A model generated the notes under the pieces. The model ran no database searches, had not been told where the DNA came from, and saw only the letters and a list, made by a program, of their open reading frames with translations. Of a stretch of 64,000 nucleotides of DNA, positions 7,337 to 16,600 are shown in pieces. This DNA comes from JBAZWV01 sp964393325 (GTDB lineage: Bacteria > Patescibacteriota > Patescibacteriia > 2-12-FULL-60-25), in assembly GCA_964393325.1 (NCBI GenBank), contig CAYMTE010000002.1, positions 1 through 64,000 on the forward strand, written 5' to 3'. The translations under genes and the position numbers were made by a program. Numbering within the stretch: position 1 is the first letter of the stretch; every line of letters begins with the position of its first letter.

Positions 7337-8389
7337 TCAGCGATACGATACTTTTCGTCGAATCGAGAAAGAGATCATAAGTGAAGAATGGGTTTTATTT
7401 TTCTGGAAGACAGAGAAACATGCATCTCTGATCCCACTCATGAACCCATTTTTTTCATAGTATCCATCCATGGGATCTCTTGGAGATGCAGTCCATGCGT
7501 TTACACCTACAGGCCGCTCATACAACTCTCGTGCGTCAAGATGCAACACTCTTCTCTCATCGCGCTTAACGTGCACGAGAGCCAGATACATATCCACGTC
7601 GTGATGTCCGAGCGCGATAATCGGATATTTCAACTGTTCATTCGGGTATTTAGCGGAAAATGCAAGAAGCTCTTCATACCTAGCTGCACGCAATTTCTTT
7701 TCGTCCATTGCACATATAATATCCTCAGTGCTTCTGCAATACTTCCTCGATCCCGTAAGCTGAAAAACGACATCTCGTCCCAACTTTTTGTATCTAGGAC
7801 TCGGCCGAAGTTCCCACGGGCTACCCTCTACGTCGCCACAAAATCGACCTCTCAGGCTATCAAGCGAAGAACCTACGTGCGTAACGCGAGCAAAGAATCG
7901 CTCGCGCACAACCAGAAAACGAACATCCGATTCCCAGCCCGCAACATCAACCTCGACGCCTATCACGGGCTCCTCTGAACGCGGAAGCACGAGCACGCGT
8001 GTATCGCTTTGAGACTCGGAATACCCAACAGAACCTAAGGCGACGATGGGATACTTTGATTGCTCTTTCGGATACTTCTTCGCAAAGCGGAGCAGCTCTT
8101 CATCGTCTGCGGGCCGTACTCCTTCCCTATCCATTTCACGCAACACTTCTTGCGTTGAAATGATGCGCTTAGGATGAAAATACTCAAAAACCTGATAGTC
8201 CCGATGGAAAAATAGATCCTGCAATGAAGCTCGTGGCCTGAAACGAAATGTTCCGATATCGGGTGGAGCGTACGTGAATCCTTTGTCTGAAAGCCGCTTC
8301 TTCGTCCAACACAAATCCATACGACTATACTCGGGGAAACTGGGAATACACGAACGAGAATACACTGTTTTGCAGGGGAATACTTCCAT
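7337..8389 (-). CDS. Unknown 350-aa protein with an internal duplication
   Basis: No known family was recognised. The protein contains a duplicated block: residues 78-119 and 219-260 align with 23 identities in 42, both ending in EELL-F--KYP-EQ-KYPI-ALG. The protein therefore probably has two similar lobes, each a helix pair followed by beta strands. There is no signal peptide or membrane segment. The ATG at 8389 is supported by AGGAG six bases upstream, and a promoter with TTGACA lies behind it. It is transcribed divergently from the 105-aa gene, and both sit between ftsA and ftsZ. The gap 7222-7336 shows no feature. Confidence 0.75.
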   Translation of the reverse strand: MEVFPCKTVYSRSCIPSFPEYSRMDLCWTKKRLSDKGFTYAPPDIGTFRFRPRASLQDLFFHRDYQVFEYFHPKRIISTQEVLREMDREGVRPADDEELLRFAKKYPKEQSKYPIVALGSVGYSESQSDTRVLVLPRSEEPVIGVEVDVAGWESDVRFLVVRERFFARVTHVGSSLDSLRGRFCGDVEGSPWELRPSPRYKKLGRDVVFQLTGSRKYCRSTEDIICAMDEKKLRAARYEELLAFSAKYPNEQLKYPIIALGHHDVDMYLALVHVKRDERRVLHLDARELYERPVGVNAWTASPRDPMDGYYEKNGFMSGIRDACFSVFQKNKTHSSLMISFSIRRKVSYR

Positions 8390-8432
8390 ATTTATCTCCT
8401 CGGCCAGTACCGTTGTGAACGTTCTAGACTGT

Positions 8433-8461
8433 CTATTACATCAACAAATCAAAATTGTCAA
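8433..8461 (-). promoter_or_regulatory. Promoter of the 350-aa gene
   Basis: On the minus strand TTGACA (8456-8461) is followed after 17 bases by TAATAG (8433-8438). Its -35 forms one arm of the ATTGTCAA inverted repeat shared with the divergent promoter. Confidence 0.5.
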
Positions 8462-8498
8462 TATATCTTGACAATATGGAAATTTTTCTTTATTGTCA
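8454..8498. promoter_or_regulatory. Inverted and direct ATTGTCA repeats between divergent genes
   Basis: ATTGTCAA (8454-8461) and TTGACAAT (8468-8475) form a perfect 8-bp inverted repeat with a 6-base spacer. A third ATTGTCA lies at 8492-8498. The repeats coincide with both -35 boxes and the plus-strand -10. They may be simply back-to-back promoters or an operator for a dimeric repressor. Confidence 0.5.
8468..8496 (+). promoter_or_regulatory. Promoter of the 105-aa gene
   Basis: TTGACA (8468-8473) is followed after 17 bases by TATTGT (8491-8496). Transcription would start near 8503, only about 15 bases before the ATG, which leaves room for the GGAGGG Shine-Dalgarno. Confidence 0.6.
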
Positions 8499-8517
8499 GC
8501 TCCATAACGGAGGGACG

Positions 8518-8835
8518 ATGAACTCGACATCTCGCACTCAGTTTTCGCTCTATCTCATTCGTTTCGGAGAGAATATCGTCGAGGTCACGCTTCTGTCAGA
8601 AAAATGCGCGGAAAATCAACCGGATATTTCACCAATACTCGAAATGCCTTTGCGTGAAGATCCAGACGCACTCGTCGTCCGCATGATGGAATTCATGTTG
8701 CGTCACGGAATATTCCCTTGTGTGAAAACAAGAACAGAAGGAGGCCCAGGATATTATCGAGCATGGCACACAAATAGAAACGCTCAAAAAATTCAGGACT
8801 GGCTCCGCGACCAAGGTGTTTTCTCAGAAAGATGA
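8518..8835 (+). CDS. Unknown small protein (105 aa)
   Basis: The ATG at 8518 is chosen because GGAGGG ends three bases before it and a consensus promoter lies directly upstream; the in-frame upstream codons would fall inside the promoter. The protein looks soluble, with an N-terminal strand region (FSLYLIRFGENIVEVTLLS) and a C-terminal helix (NAQKIQDWLRDQG). No family was recognised. It is divergent from the 350-aa gene and closed by its own terminator, whose T-run touches the ftsA stop codon. Confidence 0.7.
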   Translation: MNSTSRTQFSLYLIRFGENIVEVTLLSEKCAENQPDISPILEMPLREDPDALVVRMMEFMLRHGIFPCVKTRTEGGPGYYRAWHTNRNAQKIQDWLRDQGVFSER

Positions 8836-8845
8836 ACACAAACTC

Positions 8846-8872
8846 ATACGCGTTAACTCGCGTATTTTTTTT
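8846..8872 (+). terminator. Terminator of the 105-aa gene
   Basis: The stem ATACGCG / CGCGTAT with a TTAACT loop is followed by eight T. The T-run overlaps the ftsA stop codon on the other strand, so the hairpin also marks the end of the long minus-strand operon. Confidence 0.75.
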
Positions 8873-10142
8873 ACGGCATGAAGCTCTTCCCGACTTTTTT
8901 AATTGGCTTCAAAATCTTTCCAAAGAATCCTTCGCCCTTTCCGGCAAGCGGATTCCATGATGCATGTCCGCCCGACGCTTCAGACCCGCGCTCTGCTTCA
9001 AACCCCCACAGAACAAGTCCGACGGCGGAGCTGAACCGCGGATCAAGCGCGAGTTCCGGCATAGATGTTTGAACGGTTGGGAATCCAATTGCACACGGCA
9101 GGTGCAACACCCGCTTCGCGACATCAACCATCCCTGGAAGTTTCGAACCGCCGCCCGTCAACATCACGCCAGCCGGTAGCAACCCGGATCGATCGATCTT
9201 TCGCAATTCCGCCTCTACTTTTTCGTACAACTCCTCGACACGCGCTTCAATGATTTCACTCACGTAGTGCAAAGAGACGATCTCCGTCTGATCCGCGCCA
9301 AAGGCGCGCAGATCAATATCTTCGCGCTTATTCACCGTTTCAGGCGTCGCAGACCCATGCGCGCGCTTGACGTTCTCTGCCGTCTCAAGCGAAACCTTGA
9401 GTCCGATCGCCACATCCGACGTAATGTGATCCGCACCAATCGGGAGCGTGACGGCATGCAGCAACTCCCCTTCTTCATAGACCGCCATACCCGTCGTGGC
9501 AGCGCCAACAGTTAACACGCAAACACCGAGTTCACGTTGCCGCGGCTGAGTCACAGCCATCGCCGCCGCAAGCGGAACGTACACAAGTTCGGCAATATCG
9601 ATCCCCGTCCGAAATACCGCCTTCGTGACATTACGAATCTGACTCGAAATACCTTGAATGATGTGCGCCTCAACCTCAAGCCGGATACCCTGCATGCCGA
9701 TCGGATCCTTTATGCCGCGCTGGCCGTCAACAGAAAATCCGCGTGGCAACACGTGCATGATTTCCTGATTCGCCGGATTCACGAGCGCACGCGCCGACTC
9801 CAAAACGCGCGACACGTCTTCAGAACGAATATCCCCATCCGGACGGGACACACCGATCACGCCTTTCGCCTCCTGCGCAACGATATGCGTTCCTCCGATA
9901 CCGACATACGCTTCTTGGAGAGGAACGCCGATCTGACGTTCCGCCTGTTCAAGCGCAGCCGAAATCGAGCTCACGGCATCTTCAAGCGATGTCACACATC
10001 CCTTGGAAATTCCCTGAGCCGGAGATTCTGTCGCACCGATGATCGCGAGCGATAGTCGATCTTGGACTACCGCAATCTGCCCCACAGCGATGCGGATATG
10101 CGAACTTCCCAGATCAATTCCGACCAGGATGCGTTCCTTCAT
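8871..10142 (-). CDS. ftsA: Cell division protein FtsA
   Basis: FtsA is an actin-like ATPase that tethers FtsZ to the membrane. From the ATG at 10142 the protein is 423 aa and begins MKERILVGIDLGSSHIRIAVG, the phosphate-1 loop. GGGSKLPGM near residue 342 is the adenosine motif. The C-terminus GFFGKILKPIKKVGKSF is an amphipathic membrane-targeting helix, as expected for FtsA. The start overlaps the dgkA stop (ATGA), and the shorter reading is chosen for that reason. It is the last gene of the run that begins with the surface proteins at 26490. Confidence 0.95.
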   Translation of the reverse strand: MKERILVGIDLGSSHIRIAVGQIAVVQDRLSLAIIGATESPAQGISKGCVTSLEDAVSSISAALEQAERQIGVPLQEAYVGIGGTHIVAQEAKGVIGVSRPDGDIRSEDVSRVLESARALVNPANQEIMHVLPRGFSVDGQRGIKDPIGMQGIRLEVEAHIIQGISSQIRNVTKAVFRTGIDIAELVYVPLAAAMAVTQPRQRELGVCVLTVGAATTGMAVYEEGELLHAVTLPIGADHITSDVAIGLKVSLETAENVKRAHGSATPETVNKREDIDLRAFGADQTEIVSLHYVSEIIEARVEELYEKVEAELRKIDRSGLLPAGVMLTGGGSKLPGMVDVAKRVLHLPCAIGFPTVQTSMPELALDPRFSSAVGLVLWGFEAERGSEASGGHASWNPLAGKGEGFFGKILKPIKKVGKSFMP

Positions 10143-10516
10143 AGACGGGCAAACATGGTGGCGACGTGGGGCCAAAGAATCAAGAGGCCTAAAAGAGCAG
10201 AACAAGCTGATGCGATCAATACTGCCCCAGCCAAAAGGTCTTTCATATCCGCGACATACTCATGCAACCTTGGCTTCAGCAGATCAGCCAAGCGCTCAAC
10301 TGAACTGTTGAGTAATTCTAACACGAGAACCGACCCCATCGCCAGAACAAGGACGACCCGCTCCCACGCAGCCAACGGAAGGAGAACCATGAGGAGGATA
10401 ACGCACGCGGCAACGAATGACTGAACACGAAAAGACCGCTCCGTCCGATATGCCAGAAGAATACCGCGCACCGCATGCCGAAGGCTCCGAATAAACGGTC
10501 GAAAAAAGCCACTCAT
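10139..10516 (-). CDS. dgkA: Diacylglycerol/undecaprenol kinase family protein
   Basis: The 125-aa membrane protein matches the DgkA family. It has an N-terminal amphipathic basic segment, three hydrophobic helices (about 31-50, 52-70 and 95-118), and the family motif ELLNSSVERLADL near residues 67-79 that forms the active site with bound metal-ATP. In Gram-positive bacteria these enzymes phosphorylate undecaprenol, recycling the lipid carrier for peptidoglycan; that substrate is inferred here from the ftsA neighbour. ATGA overlaps couple it to ybeY upstream and ftsA downstream. Confidence 0.88.
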   Translation of the reverse strand: MSGFFRPFIRSLRHAVRGILLAYRTERSFRVQSFVAACVILLMVLLPLAAWERVVLVLAMGSVLVLELLNSSVERLADLLKPRLHEYVADMKDLLAGAVLIASACSALLGLLILWPHVATMFARL

Positions 10517-10962
10517 AGATGCGACGCGACGCGCTGAACAACGTCTTCCTGAAGCCCAAACATCCGATGTTCATCTGCTTCAGTTGCGTGATCGTACCCG
10601 AAGAGATGCAGCATTCCATGCGAGATCAACCGAACCAGCTCTTCCTGAAACGAAATACCTCGTCGAGCAGCTTCTCGACGCGCATATGATGAACAAATAA
10701 AGATATCTCCCCACTCAACGTCTGACGACGATACAACAGGAAACGCAGACTCTTGCGCGGAAAACGACAGGACGTCCGTTGGCTTTCGCTTCTTTCGATA
10801 CCGGTCATTCAACGACTGTATCTCCGACTCACTGACAAAACGAATGCCAACCGCACCGCGCGGGCTACGTTTCGCCTTTCGAAAGGTCGCCTCAACAGCC
10901 TTGGATGCGAGCGGGACCGGAAACGACTGCGGCACTCGGCCGGAAACAGTTACGTGAATCAT
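10513..10962 (-). CDS. ybeY: Endoribonuclease YbeY (rRNA maturation)
   Basis: The 149-aa protein carries the YbeY zinc motif H-x3-H-x5-H in SHGMLHLFGYDHATEADEH near residues 115-131, and the upstream strand motif RKKRKPTDVLSF. YbeY processes 16S rRNA ends and takes part in ribosome quality control. Its length is normal. The start overlaps the stop of the FN3/TSP3 protein by four bases, and its own stop overlaps the dgkA start in the same way, so three housekeeping genes are translationally chained to the envelope genes. Confidence 0.92.
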   Translation of the reverse strand: MIHVTVSGRVPQSFPVPLASKAVEATFRKAKRSPRGAVGIRFVSESEIQSLNDRYRKKRKPTDVLSFSAQESAFPVVSSSDVEWGDIFICSSYARREAARRGISFQEELVRLISHGMLHLFGYDHATEADEHRMFGLQEDVVQRVASHL

Positions 10963-12260
10963 GGCTTGGTCGAAGATGTTGACGAAACAGCCTCTTCAAC
11001 CGGAACAGGCTGCGTCACGATGCCACTCGTTGTCGCGGATGGCTCAAACGGAAGCCGCTCACCGGGCGTCGGAACCGGCGTGAGCGGCAATCCAGACAAC
11101 ATGAGAGAATTCAACATCATGGAATACGTTGTCCGATAGTTGATAAACGGCTGCCCATTCAGTTGATACGTGAGCACGAAGATCTTATCTCCCCATGGGA
11201 TGTACGTTGAAAGCAGATCCGCGCCAATGATCCCCGTGTATCCACCCTTTGACCGATACTGAAGTACATTTCCCGCATCTACACCCGGATGAGACGCGAT
11301 ATACCATTCAAGAACAGGCGATCGATCTGGATTTTCCTCTACTGACACGACAAACGACTCGCCATGCTTTGAGTCAATCGTGGCATACGATCCATTTTGA
11401 GAATCAAACTTTAACGTCCACGATGCTGGGATCCCCATCGTCCAACCGATGGGAGCTTCGACCGTACGGATGAGTGCGAGTTCTAACAATTTTCCTGGCG
11501 CTTTTCCGGAAGGGTTATACAAATGAAACACCTCGTTTCCATCAAGAAATCCGTCGAGATCCGTATCTGGATTTCGGACGTTTGACCCGTAGAGCGATTC
11601 TTCGAGATCTGTCAGTCCATCTGAATCTGTATCTAAACCGGCTGGCGGAAGCTTCGGAGCCTCTGGAGGCGGCGGTGGAAGATCTGGCGTCGTGACGGAC
11701 GCGGGCGCACTTGGATCGGATTCACCTGACACGTTCACCGCACGAACGCGATACACGTACGTCGTCTTCGGCTGAACAGACGCGTCCAAGAACGACGTGC
11801 TGTTTGGCGGAAGATTTGAGAGCGCGATAAACGTTCCGCTGCCATCGTTTCGTTCAATACGAAACCCCGATTCATTGGCCGATGCATCCGTCCAGCTCAG
11901 CAAGACGCTTTGCGGGTTCGTCGACGTTACCGAAATCCCCGATGGAGAAACGGGAACCGGCGGGGGCGTCTGCGCCGTCGGCGTTGTGACCGGTGGCGTC
12001 ACGGCTGGCTTCGGAAACAACAACGAGCGATTAAAATAGACAAAACCACCTCCAATACCCAGCACGAGAATGATGACAAGTCCGACGACAAGCCATCGAT
12101 GTCCGGATGCCGACGGCGCCTGTTCAGGCATCGGCTTTTTCTCTTCAACCACATGCGCCTTCAATGCCGCGCCGTAATACGATTCTGGAATCGTATGAAT
12201 CTCAAGCTCGTCCGGAGACACCGGAGCAACAGGAGACGAGCCGGATGGAGTGGCAGTCAT
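10959..12260 (-). CDS. Membrane-anchored protein with FN3 and TSP3-type repeats
   Basis: The 433-aa protein has a cytosolic Pro-rich tail (1-54), one membrane helix (about 55-75, WLVVGLVIILVLGIGGGFVYF), and then an outside part. That part contains a fibronectin type III domain (about 104-195), two thrombospondin type 3-like calcium loops (DTDSDGLTDLEE and DTDLDGFLDGNE, about 208-246), and a C-terminal domain from about 260. The C-terminal domain resembles that of the next upstream gene (GIPASWTLKF versus YIPANWTVGA), so the two are paralogues. A structural or adhesive envelope role is inferred. Confidence 0.75.
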   Translation of the reverse strand: MTATPSGSSPVAPVSPDELEIHTIPESYYGAALKAHVVEEKKPMPEQAPSASGHRWLVVGLVIILVLGIGGGFVYFNRSLLFPKPAVTPPVTTPTAQTPPPVPVSPSGISVTSTNPQSVLLSWTDASANESGFRIERNDGSGTFIALSNLPPNSTSFLDASVQPKTTYVYRVRAVNVSGESDPSAPASVTTPDLPPPPPEAPKLPPAGLDTDSDGLTDLEESLYGSNVRNPDTDLDGFLDGNEVFHLYNPSGKAPGKLLELALIRTVEAPIGWTMGIPASWTLKFDSQNGSYATIDSKHGESFVVSVEENPDRSPVLEWYIASHPGVDAGNVLQYRSKGGYTGIIGADLLSTYIPWGDKIFVLTYQLNGQPFINYRTTYSMMLNSLMLSGLPLTPVPTPGERLPFEPSATTSGIVTQPVPVEEAVSSTSSTKP

Positions 12261-12263
12261 ACA

Positions 12264-13400
12264 TCAAAGCGCATGGAGGTATTGAACAACGTAATCGTAT
12301 AGGGCGCGATACTCATATTGCGTCGCCGTTGCCGGTCGATACGTAATCGACACAATCGCACCTGGAATTTGAACGTAGCTGTGAAGTCGATCAAACGACA
12401 TGTATGCCGCGTATCCGGATTTTGTCGTAAAGGCACGAAGCGTCGCCGGATCCGTCGTCGGCTCATTCAGAGAAAGCCAATCGAAGAAATCCGTTGTTGC
12501 CGTCAGCTCGGAGACATGTACGCCAAACGTCGTCGGCGTTCCCGTTTGAATCGCATAATCGCCCGGCGCAGCCGTATCCGCACCTACTGTCCAGTTCGCC
12601 GGAATGTAGGCGTTCAAGAGTGAACCGATCGGCGCGAGTCGGAATCGAGAAGATCCCGCGATAGAAAGCTTCGCCGCCGTTGGATCGTACCCGTTCTGCA
12701 GCTCCGCGCCATCAGAAAATCCGTCGCCGTCCGTATCCGGCATCGTCGGCTCCGTTCCAATCGCCACTTCTTCCGCATCGCTCAATCCATCTCCATCACG
12801 ATCAGGAGCCTCTGCTGGTACAAACGTCGTTGTCGCAAGCGGTGATGGCGCAGGCTCGGTCGTCGTTGCGATTGATGGCGGAGGTGAAAATGCCGGCGCC
12901 GCAGAGGGTTCTTCGGGAAGTGCGGGAGGGGCTTCAACAACAGGCTCTGCATCGGAGGTCACAACCGGTGGGTTGGACGATGTCTTCTGAACAATACCCG
13001 CCGATGGAGCCGCCGGTTCTCGGATGAAGAAATACCACACGCCAAATCCCGCGCCACCCACAACACACAATACAAGCAGGCTCAACAGAATCACTTTGAC
13101 CTTCGATGTGGCTGGCGGAGCTTCACCGAGATCAAGTTCTCCCGCGTCAGCAGAGACATCCGTCGCTGTATCCAAACCAGAAAAAATATCTTCGGGCTCT
13201 TTTTTCATCGGCGCGGTCGACACCGGCTGCGATGGCACAGACGGGGCAGGCTGCGAGAGTGGTTGCGCCGGACGGGAAGAAGGCGGAACAACCGGAACAA
13301 GCGTCGACGACGCGTCAGGAGCGGGCGTTGCGGCACCCGTCGCAGGCGTAGGCGCGGCGTTGGGCTCAACGGGGAGATTGGATGGGGCGGAATCAAACAT
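12264..13400 (-). CDS. Membrane-anchored protein with TSP3-type repeats
   Basis: The 378-aa protein has a long Pro/Ala/Ser-rich cytosolic N-terminus (1-105), one membrane helix (about 106-128, VILLSLLVLCVVGGAGFGVWYFF), a Pro-rich stalk, calcium-loop repeats DRDGDGLSDAEE and DTDGDGFSDGAE (about 200-235), and a C-terminal domain from about 250. It lacks the FN3 domain of its downstream paralogue but shares the final domain. It starts three bases upstream of that gene's reading frame. It belongs to the envelope operon; its partner or ligand is unknown. Confidence 0.75.
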   Translation of the reverse strand: MFDSAPSNLPVEPNAAPTPATGAATPAPDASSTLVPVVPPSSRPAQPLSQPAPSVPSQPVSTAPMKKEPEDIFSGLDTATDVSADAGELDLGEAPPATSKVKVILLSLLVLCVVGGAGFGVWYFFIREPAAPSAGIVQKTSSNPPVVTSDAEPVVEAPPALPEEPSAAPAFSPPPSIATTTEPAPSPLATTTFVPAEAPDRDGDGLSDAEEVAIGTEPTMPDTDGDGFSDGAELQNGYDPTAAKLSIAGSSRFRLAPIGSLLNAYIPANWTVGADTAAPGDYAIQTGTPTTFGVHVSELTATTDFFDWLSLNEPTTDPATLRAFTTKSGYAAYMSFDRLHSYVQIPGAIVSITYRPATATQYEYRALYDYVVQYLHAL

Positions 13401-13422
13401 ACATGAGAATCATTGTATCAGG

Positions 13423-13686
13423 TTACGGTTCTCTCGGCGCGCCGCCGATTTCTTCAGACGGAATCGTGATCACGGGCGTGTCGTTTGAAGAATACGGCTG
13501 AGCCGGAATATACGCATCAAGCGGTTTGGATTCAGGCGGCTTCTGCGTTCGTTGCACCGTCGATCCACCCACTGGAACATACACCGGAGGCGTAGCACGT
13601 TTTCGCAGCGCGAGAACACCGACGACGGCGATCGCCGCAATCAGTCCGAGAAAGATGATCCAATAGGCAAGAGTTCGTCGTTCCAT
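13423..13686 (-). CDS. Small single-pass membrane protein
   Basis: The 87-aa protein has one N-terminal membrane helix (residues 8-26, WIIFLGLIAAIAVVGVLAL) followed by RKR and a Pro/Ser/Thr-rich tail without cysteines. The positive charges after the helix suggest that the tail stays inside or that the protein is a type II-like anchor; the topology is uncertain. No family was recognised. It lies six bases after the stop of the giant gene and 22 before the next gene, so it is part of the same operon. Confidence 0.65.
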   Translation of the reverse strand: MERRTLAYWIIFLGLIAAIAVVGVLALRKRATPPVYVPVGGSTVQRTQKPPESKPLDAYIPAQPYSSNDTPVITIPSEEIGGAPREP

Positions 13687-13692
13687 AACGCA

Positions 13693-16600
13693 TTAGTAGT
13701 TAGCCTGCGACCATGCCGGATATTCGGCGGAGTCATATGGCACGCAGCTTGCACCTGGGATGGCAGAACAATCCGCGTTCGTTGAGCACGATCGATACCA
13801 TGTCCCATTCGCGATGCAATACGAGCCCATATTCGTTCCCTGGAAGGAGTACTCATACGTCGCAATGCCGTCTGGACGACCGCTTGCGAGCGCATTCTTC
13901 ACAACAATTCCTCCCGTCGTCGGATTCACTTCACCGATACTCCAGAACTTGCAATCCTTCGCATTCGAGCAGGAACTCGCGTTCGCCGCATTCACATCCA
14001 CGAGCTGAGCATCCGTCGAAATCACCGCGCGATATCCATTCGTTGTCAGATGCGACGAGAGATTCCCGGAATTTCCGTTCAGAACAGAATGGATGGACTT
14101 CTGCCAATATCCCCAGTACAGCTGGACCGGCGAATTCCCCGTGTATGCCGAGTATCGGAAGTACGTCGTGAGCGGACCCTCCTTGTAGAACTTACACGTA
14201 TCCCACCATTCGCGATCGCACGGTACTGTGCAGGATCCACCGCCGGGACAATCGCTATTATTCCCCGGTTGCGCACACGCATTCCCGTTATTTGTTCCTC
14301 CCTGACAAATTCCACCGGTTTGAATACCCTTCGTACACATGCCATTCGGGTTCTGTCCGCCATGCGCCTGGATACACTTGTTTCGTCCCTCAACCGGACA
14401 TCCATTCCAATACGGATCATTGAATCCACCAACCTTGTCCCCTGCCGCATGCAAACAAATTAGATTCGCATTTGGAAGTTTTGTGAGATCCGCAAATCCG
14501 GGAAGCGTCCACGTCACGTCACGCACGCACTGGTTATTTGCTGCCGGTCGATTCGTGTAATCACAGGTCGTCGGTGAAAAATCTTGCGGATAGTTCGGGC
14601 TGTTCTTCTGCGTGCTGTTTGGAGCCGTGTACGCGTATGAGCTTGGCACGACGACGTGGTTGTTATATCCACCCCAAATAGAATCATTTGATGACCAATC
14701 GCGATTCCAAAGCACCGTGACATACGCCTCTCCAACGCCTGGTCGCGGGAAGAGATAGATGCGCGAGCTTCCTTGGCTTCCAATACGCTCCAAGAAATTC
14801 TCAACCGAGAACGTCGCTGTTGTGAGCGGCCAGTACCCACCGCGCGCATCTTCATCAACGTTATAGGAATACGTCCAATCCGGAGCAGACGGGAGTCCGC
14901 AGTTCGGTCGATTCCCTGCATTTCCCGTACACGGATTGTCCGTGTACTTGTCGATCACGAGCTTGTACTGTCCACACTCTGTTCGCTCGTTCAATCCCGT
15001 GAGCGTAAACAATCCGTTTTCATCCGTAGATGTTTGTGTCACAAGCGTGCCCTTGTAGTAGAGAGACACCTTCGCGGTTGGCACAACCTGGTTGTACACC
15101 GCGTCAACAATCGTCGCAGAAATAACACCTGTTCCCACTTCGTCGCTACACATACCACAACCGGTAAACCCACACGACGTTCCACACTGCACGAGCTCCG
15201 GTTGTCCGTCGGTTTCGATCCCAACACCAAGCGCCGGACCCTTTTGCTTCACGCACGCCCAGAACTGATTTGTGCTCGGAAGCGGGTTTGCGAACGACAG
15301 GATTCCGTTTTGCGGCTGCGATCCCGGCGTGGAGCTATCAATCGCCGCGAGCTGATACTTCAGCGTCCCCGGCTTGAGCGACTGCTTCCCATCCGTCACG
15401 GCGCGAGACAATTGCTCATAGGATTGCGTCGACGGGTTAAAACACGTTGCGCCAAGACACTCCTTGTACATGAGCCACTCGTAATACTTCATTCCCGTAA
15501 GCCCCGGACAAACCGGATTCACGAACGTATCATCCAAATTCGTTGTTGCTGGATCCAACAAGAGCTTCAATTTCGGGCGAACGCCGTTCGTCGCAAAATC
15601 ATATCCAAGCGACGCACACGTCACGCCGGTCTCTTTCGTCTTTCGACAAGGGCTCTGAATACAGTCCGCGTTGATAAACGGACACACCTGCGACGGTCGA
15701 CCCGGGCCCGGACACGTCGCATACTGATCGGCGATATTCGTGACATCCGTCATTCCATCGCACTGCTCGCCGCCATTACGCACCTGATCACCACAATATC
15801 CACCTGACGTAATGAGGAACTTGCACTGCGTACTGCACGAGGCACAGTTTGAGCCATAATCTGCATTACAGGTGATGCTCCCATTTTGCGTGCCATTGTC
15901 ACATTCCTCAACGTTCAAATACGGTTTTCCATCGCCACAGACATTCTTCTTACACGTGGATGTACATGCCTTCGTATCGCCATTCTTTGAACCGTCATCA
16001 CACTGTTCCGCTGGCGCGTTGATAATACCGTCGCCACAGAAGTTCAACGCCTTGCAGGAAGACCAGGATGAGTTCGTTCCTTGATTCACCGGATACGTAC
16101 ACGCATCAGCGCCGGAGGAGCTGCACGCGCGAATGTGCGCCGTTGGATATGACTCACAGGTTCCCGAAATACCGGCGACAGAACACTGCGCGTTATCCGT
16201 ACAATCCACAACCGCGTCCTGAACCGACCGACATACCGTTCCTCCGCTGCAATCCGTATCCTCTTGGCAAATCGTGTGACCACCGGGCGTAAAGGCCGCT
16301 CCCGCATACGTGACGTTCGCGTTCAAGCATAACTTGAGTGTTGTCGCGCACTTCCGCTGTGTGACACCCTGACAAGACGCGAGAGCACCCACCGTCGCAC
16401 ACACACCGCCCGTTCCACATGCCGCATCGTTCGCACATGGCTGGTCGATTGCCGTTCCCGCGGTACAAATCCCGAGTTGCGTTGTCATCGTTTGTCCATC
16501 GCACTGTTCTTGTGGTGCATCCACGATACCGTCTCCGCAATACGGAGCCTTGCTCTTGCAATCCACGCCACAAGAGGTTGCGCACGAACCTGAACAATAC

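Noticed and set aside
8454..8475. Reading ATTGTCAA/TTGACAAT as an attachment or recombination site
   Set aside because: It is fully explained by back-to-back -35 boxes or an operator, and no integrase or matching second site is present.
12107..13488. Plus-strand frames over the Pro-rich parts of the envelope genes
   Set aside because: The composition follows directly from antisense of Pro/Ala/Thr-rich coding sequence; no ribosome sites are seen.
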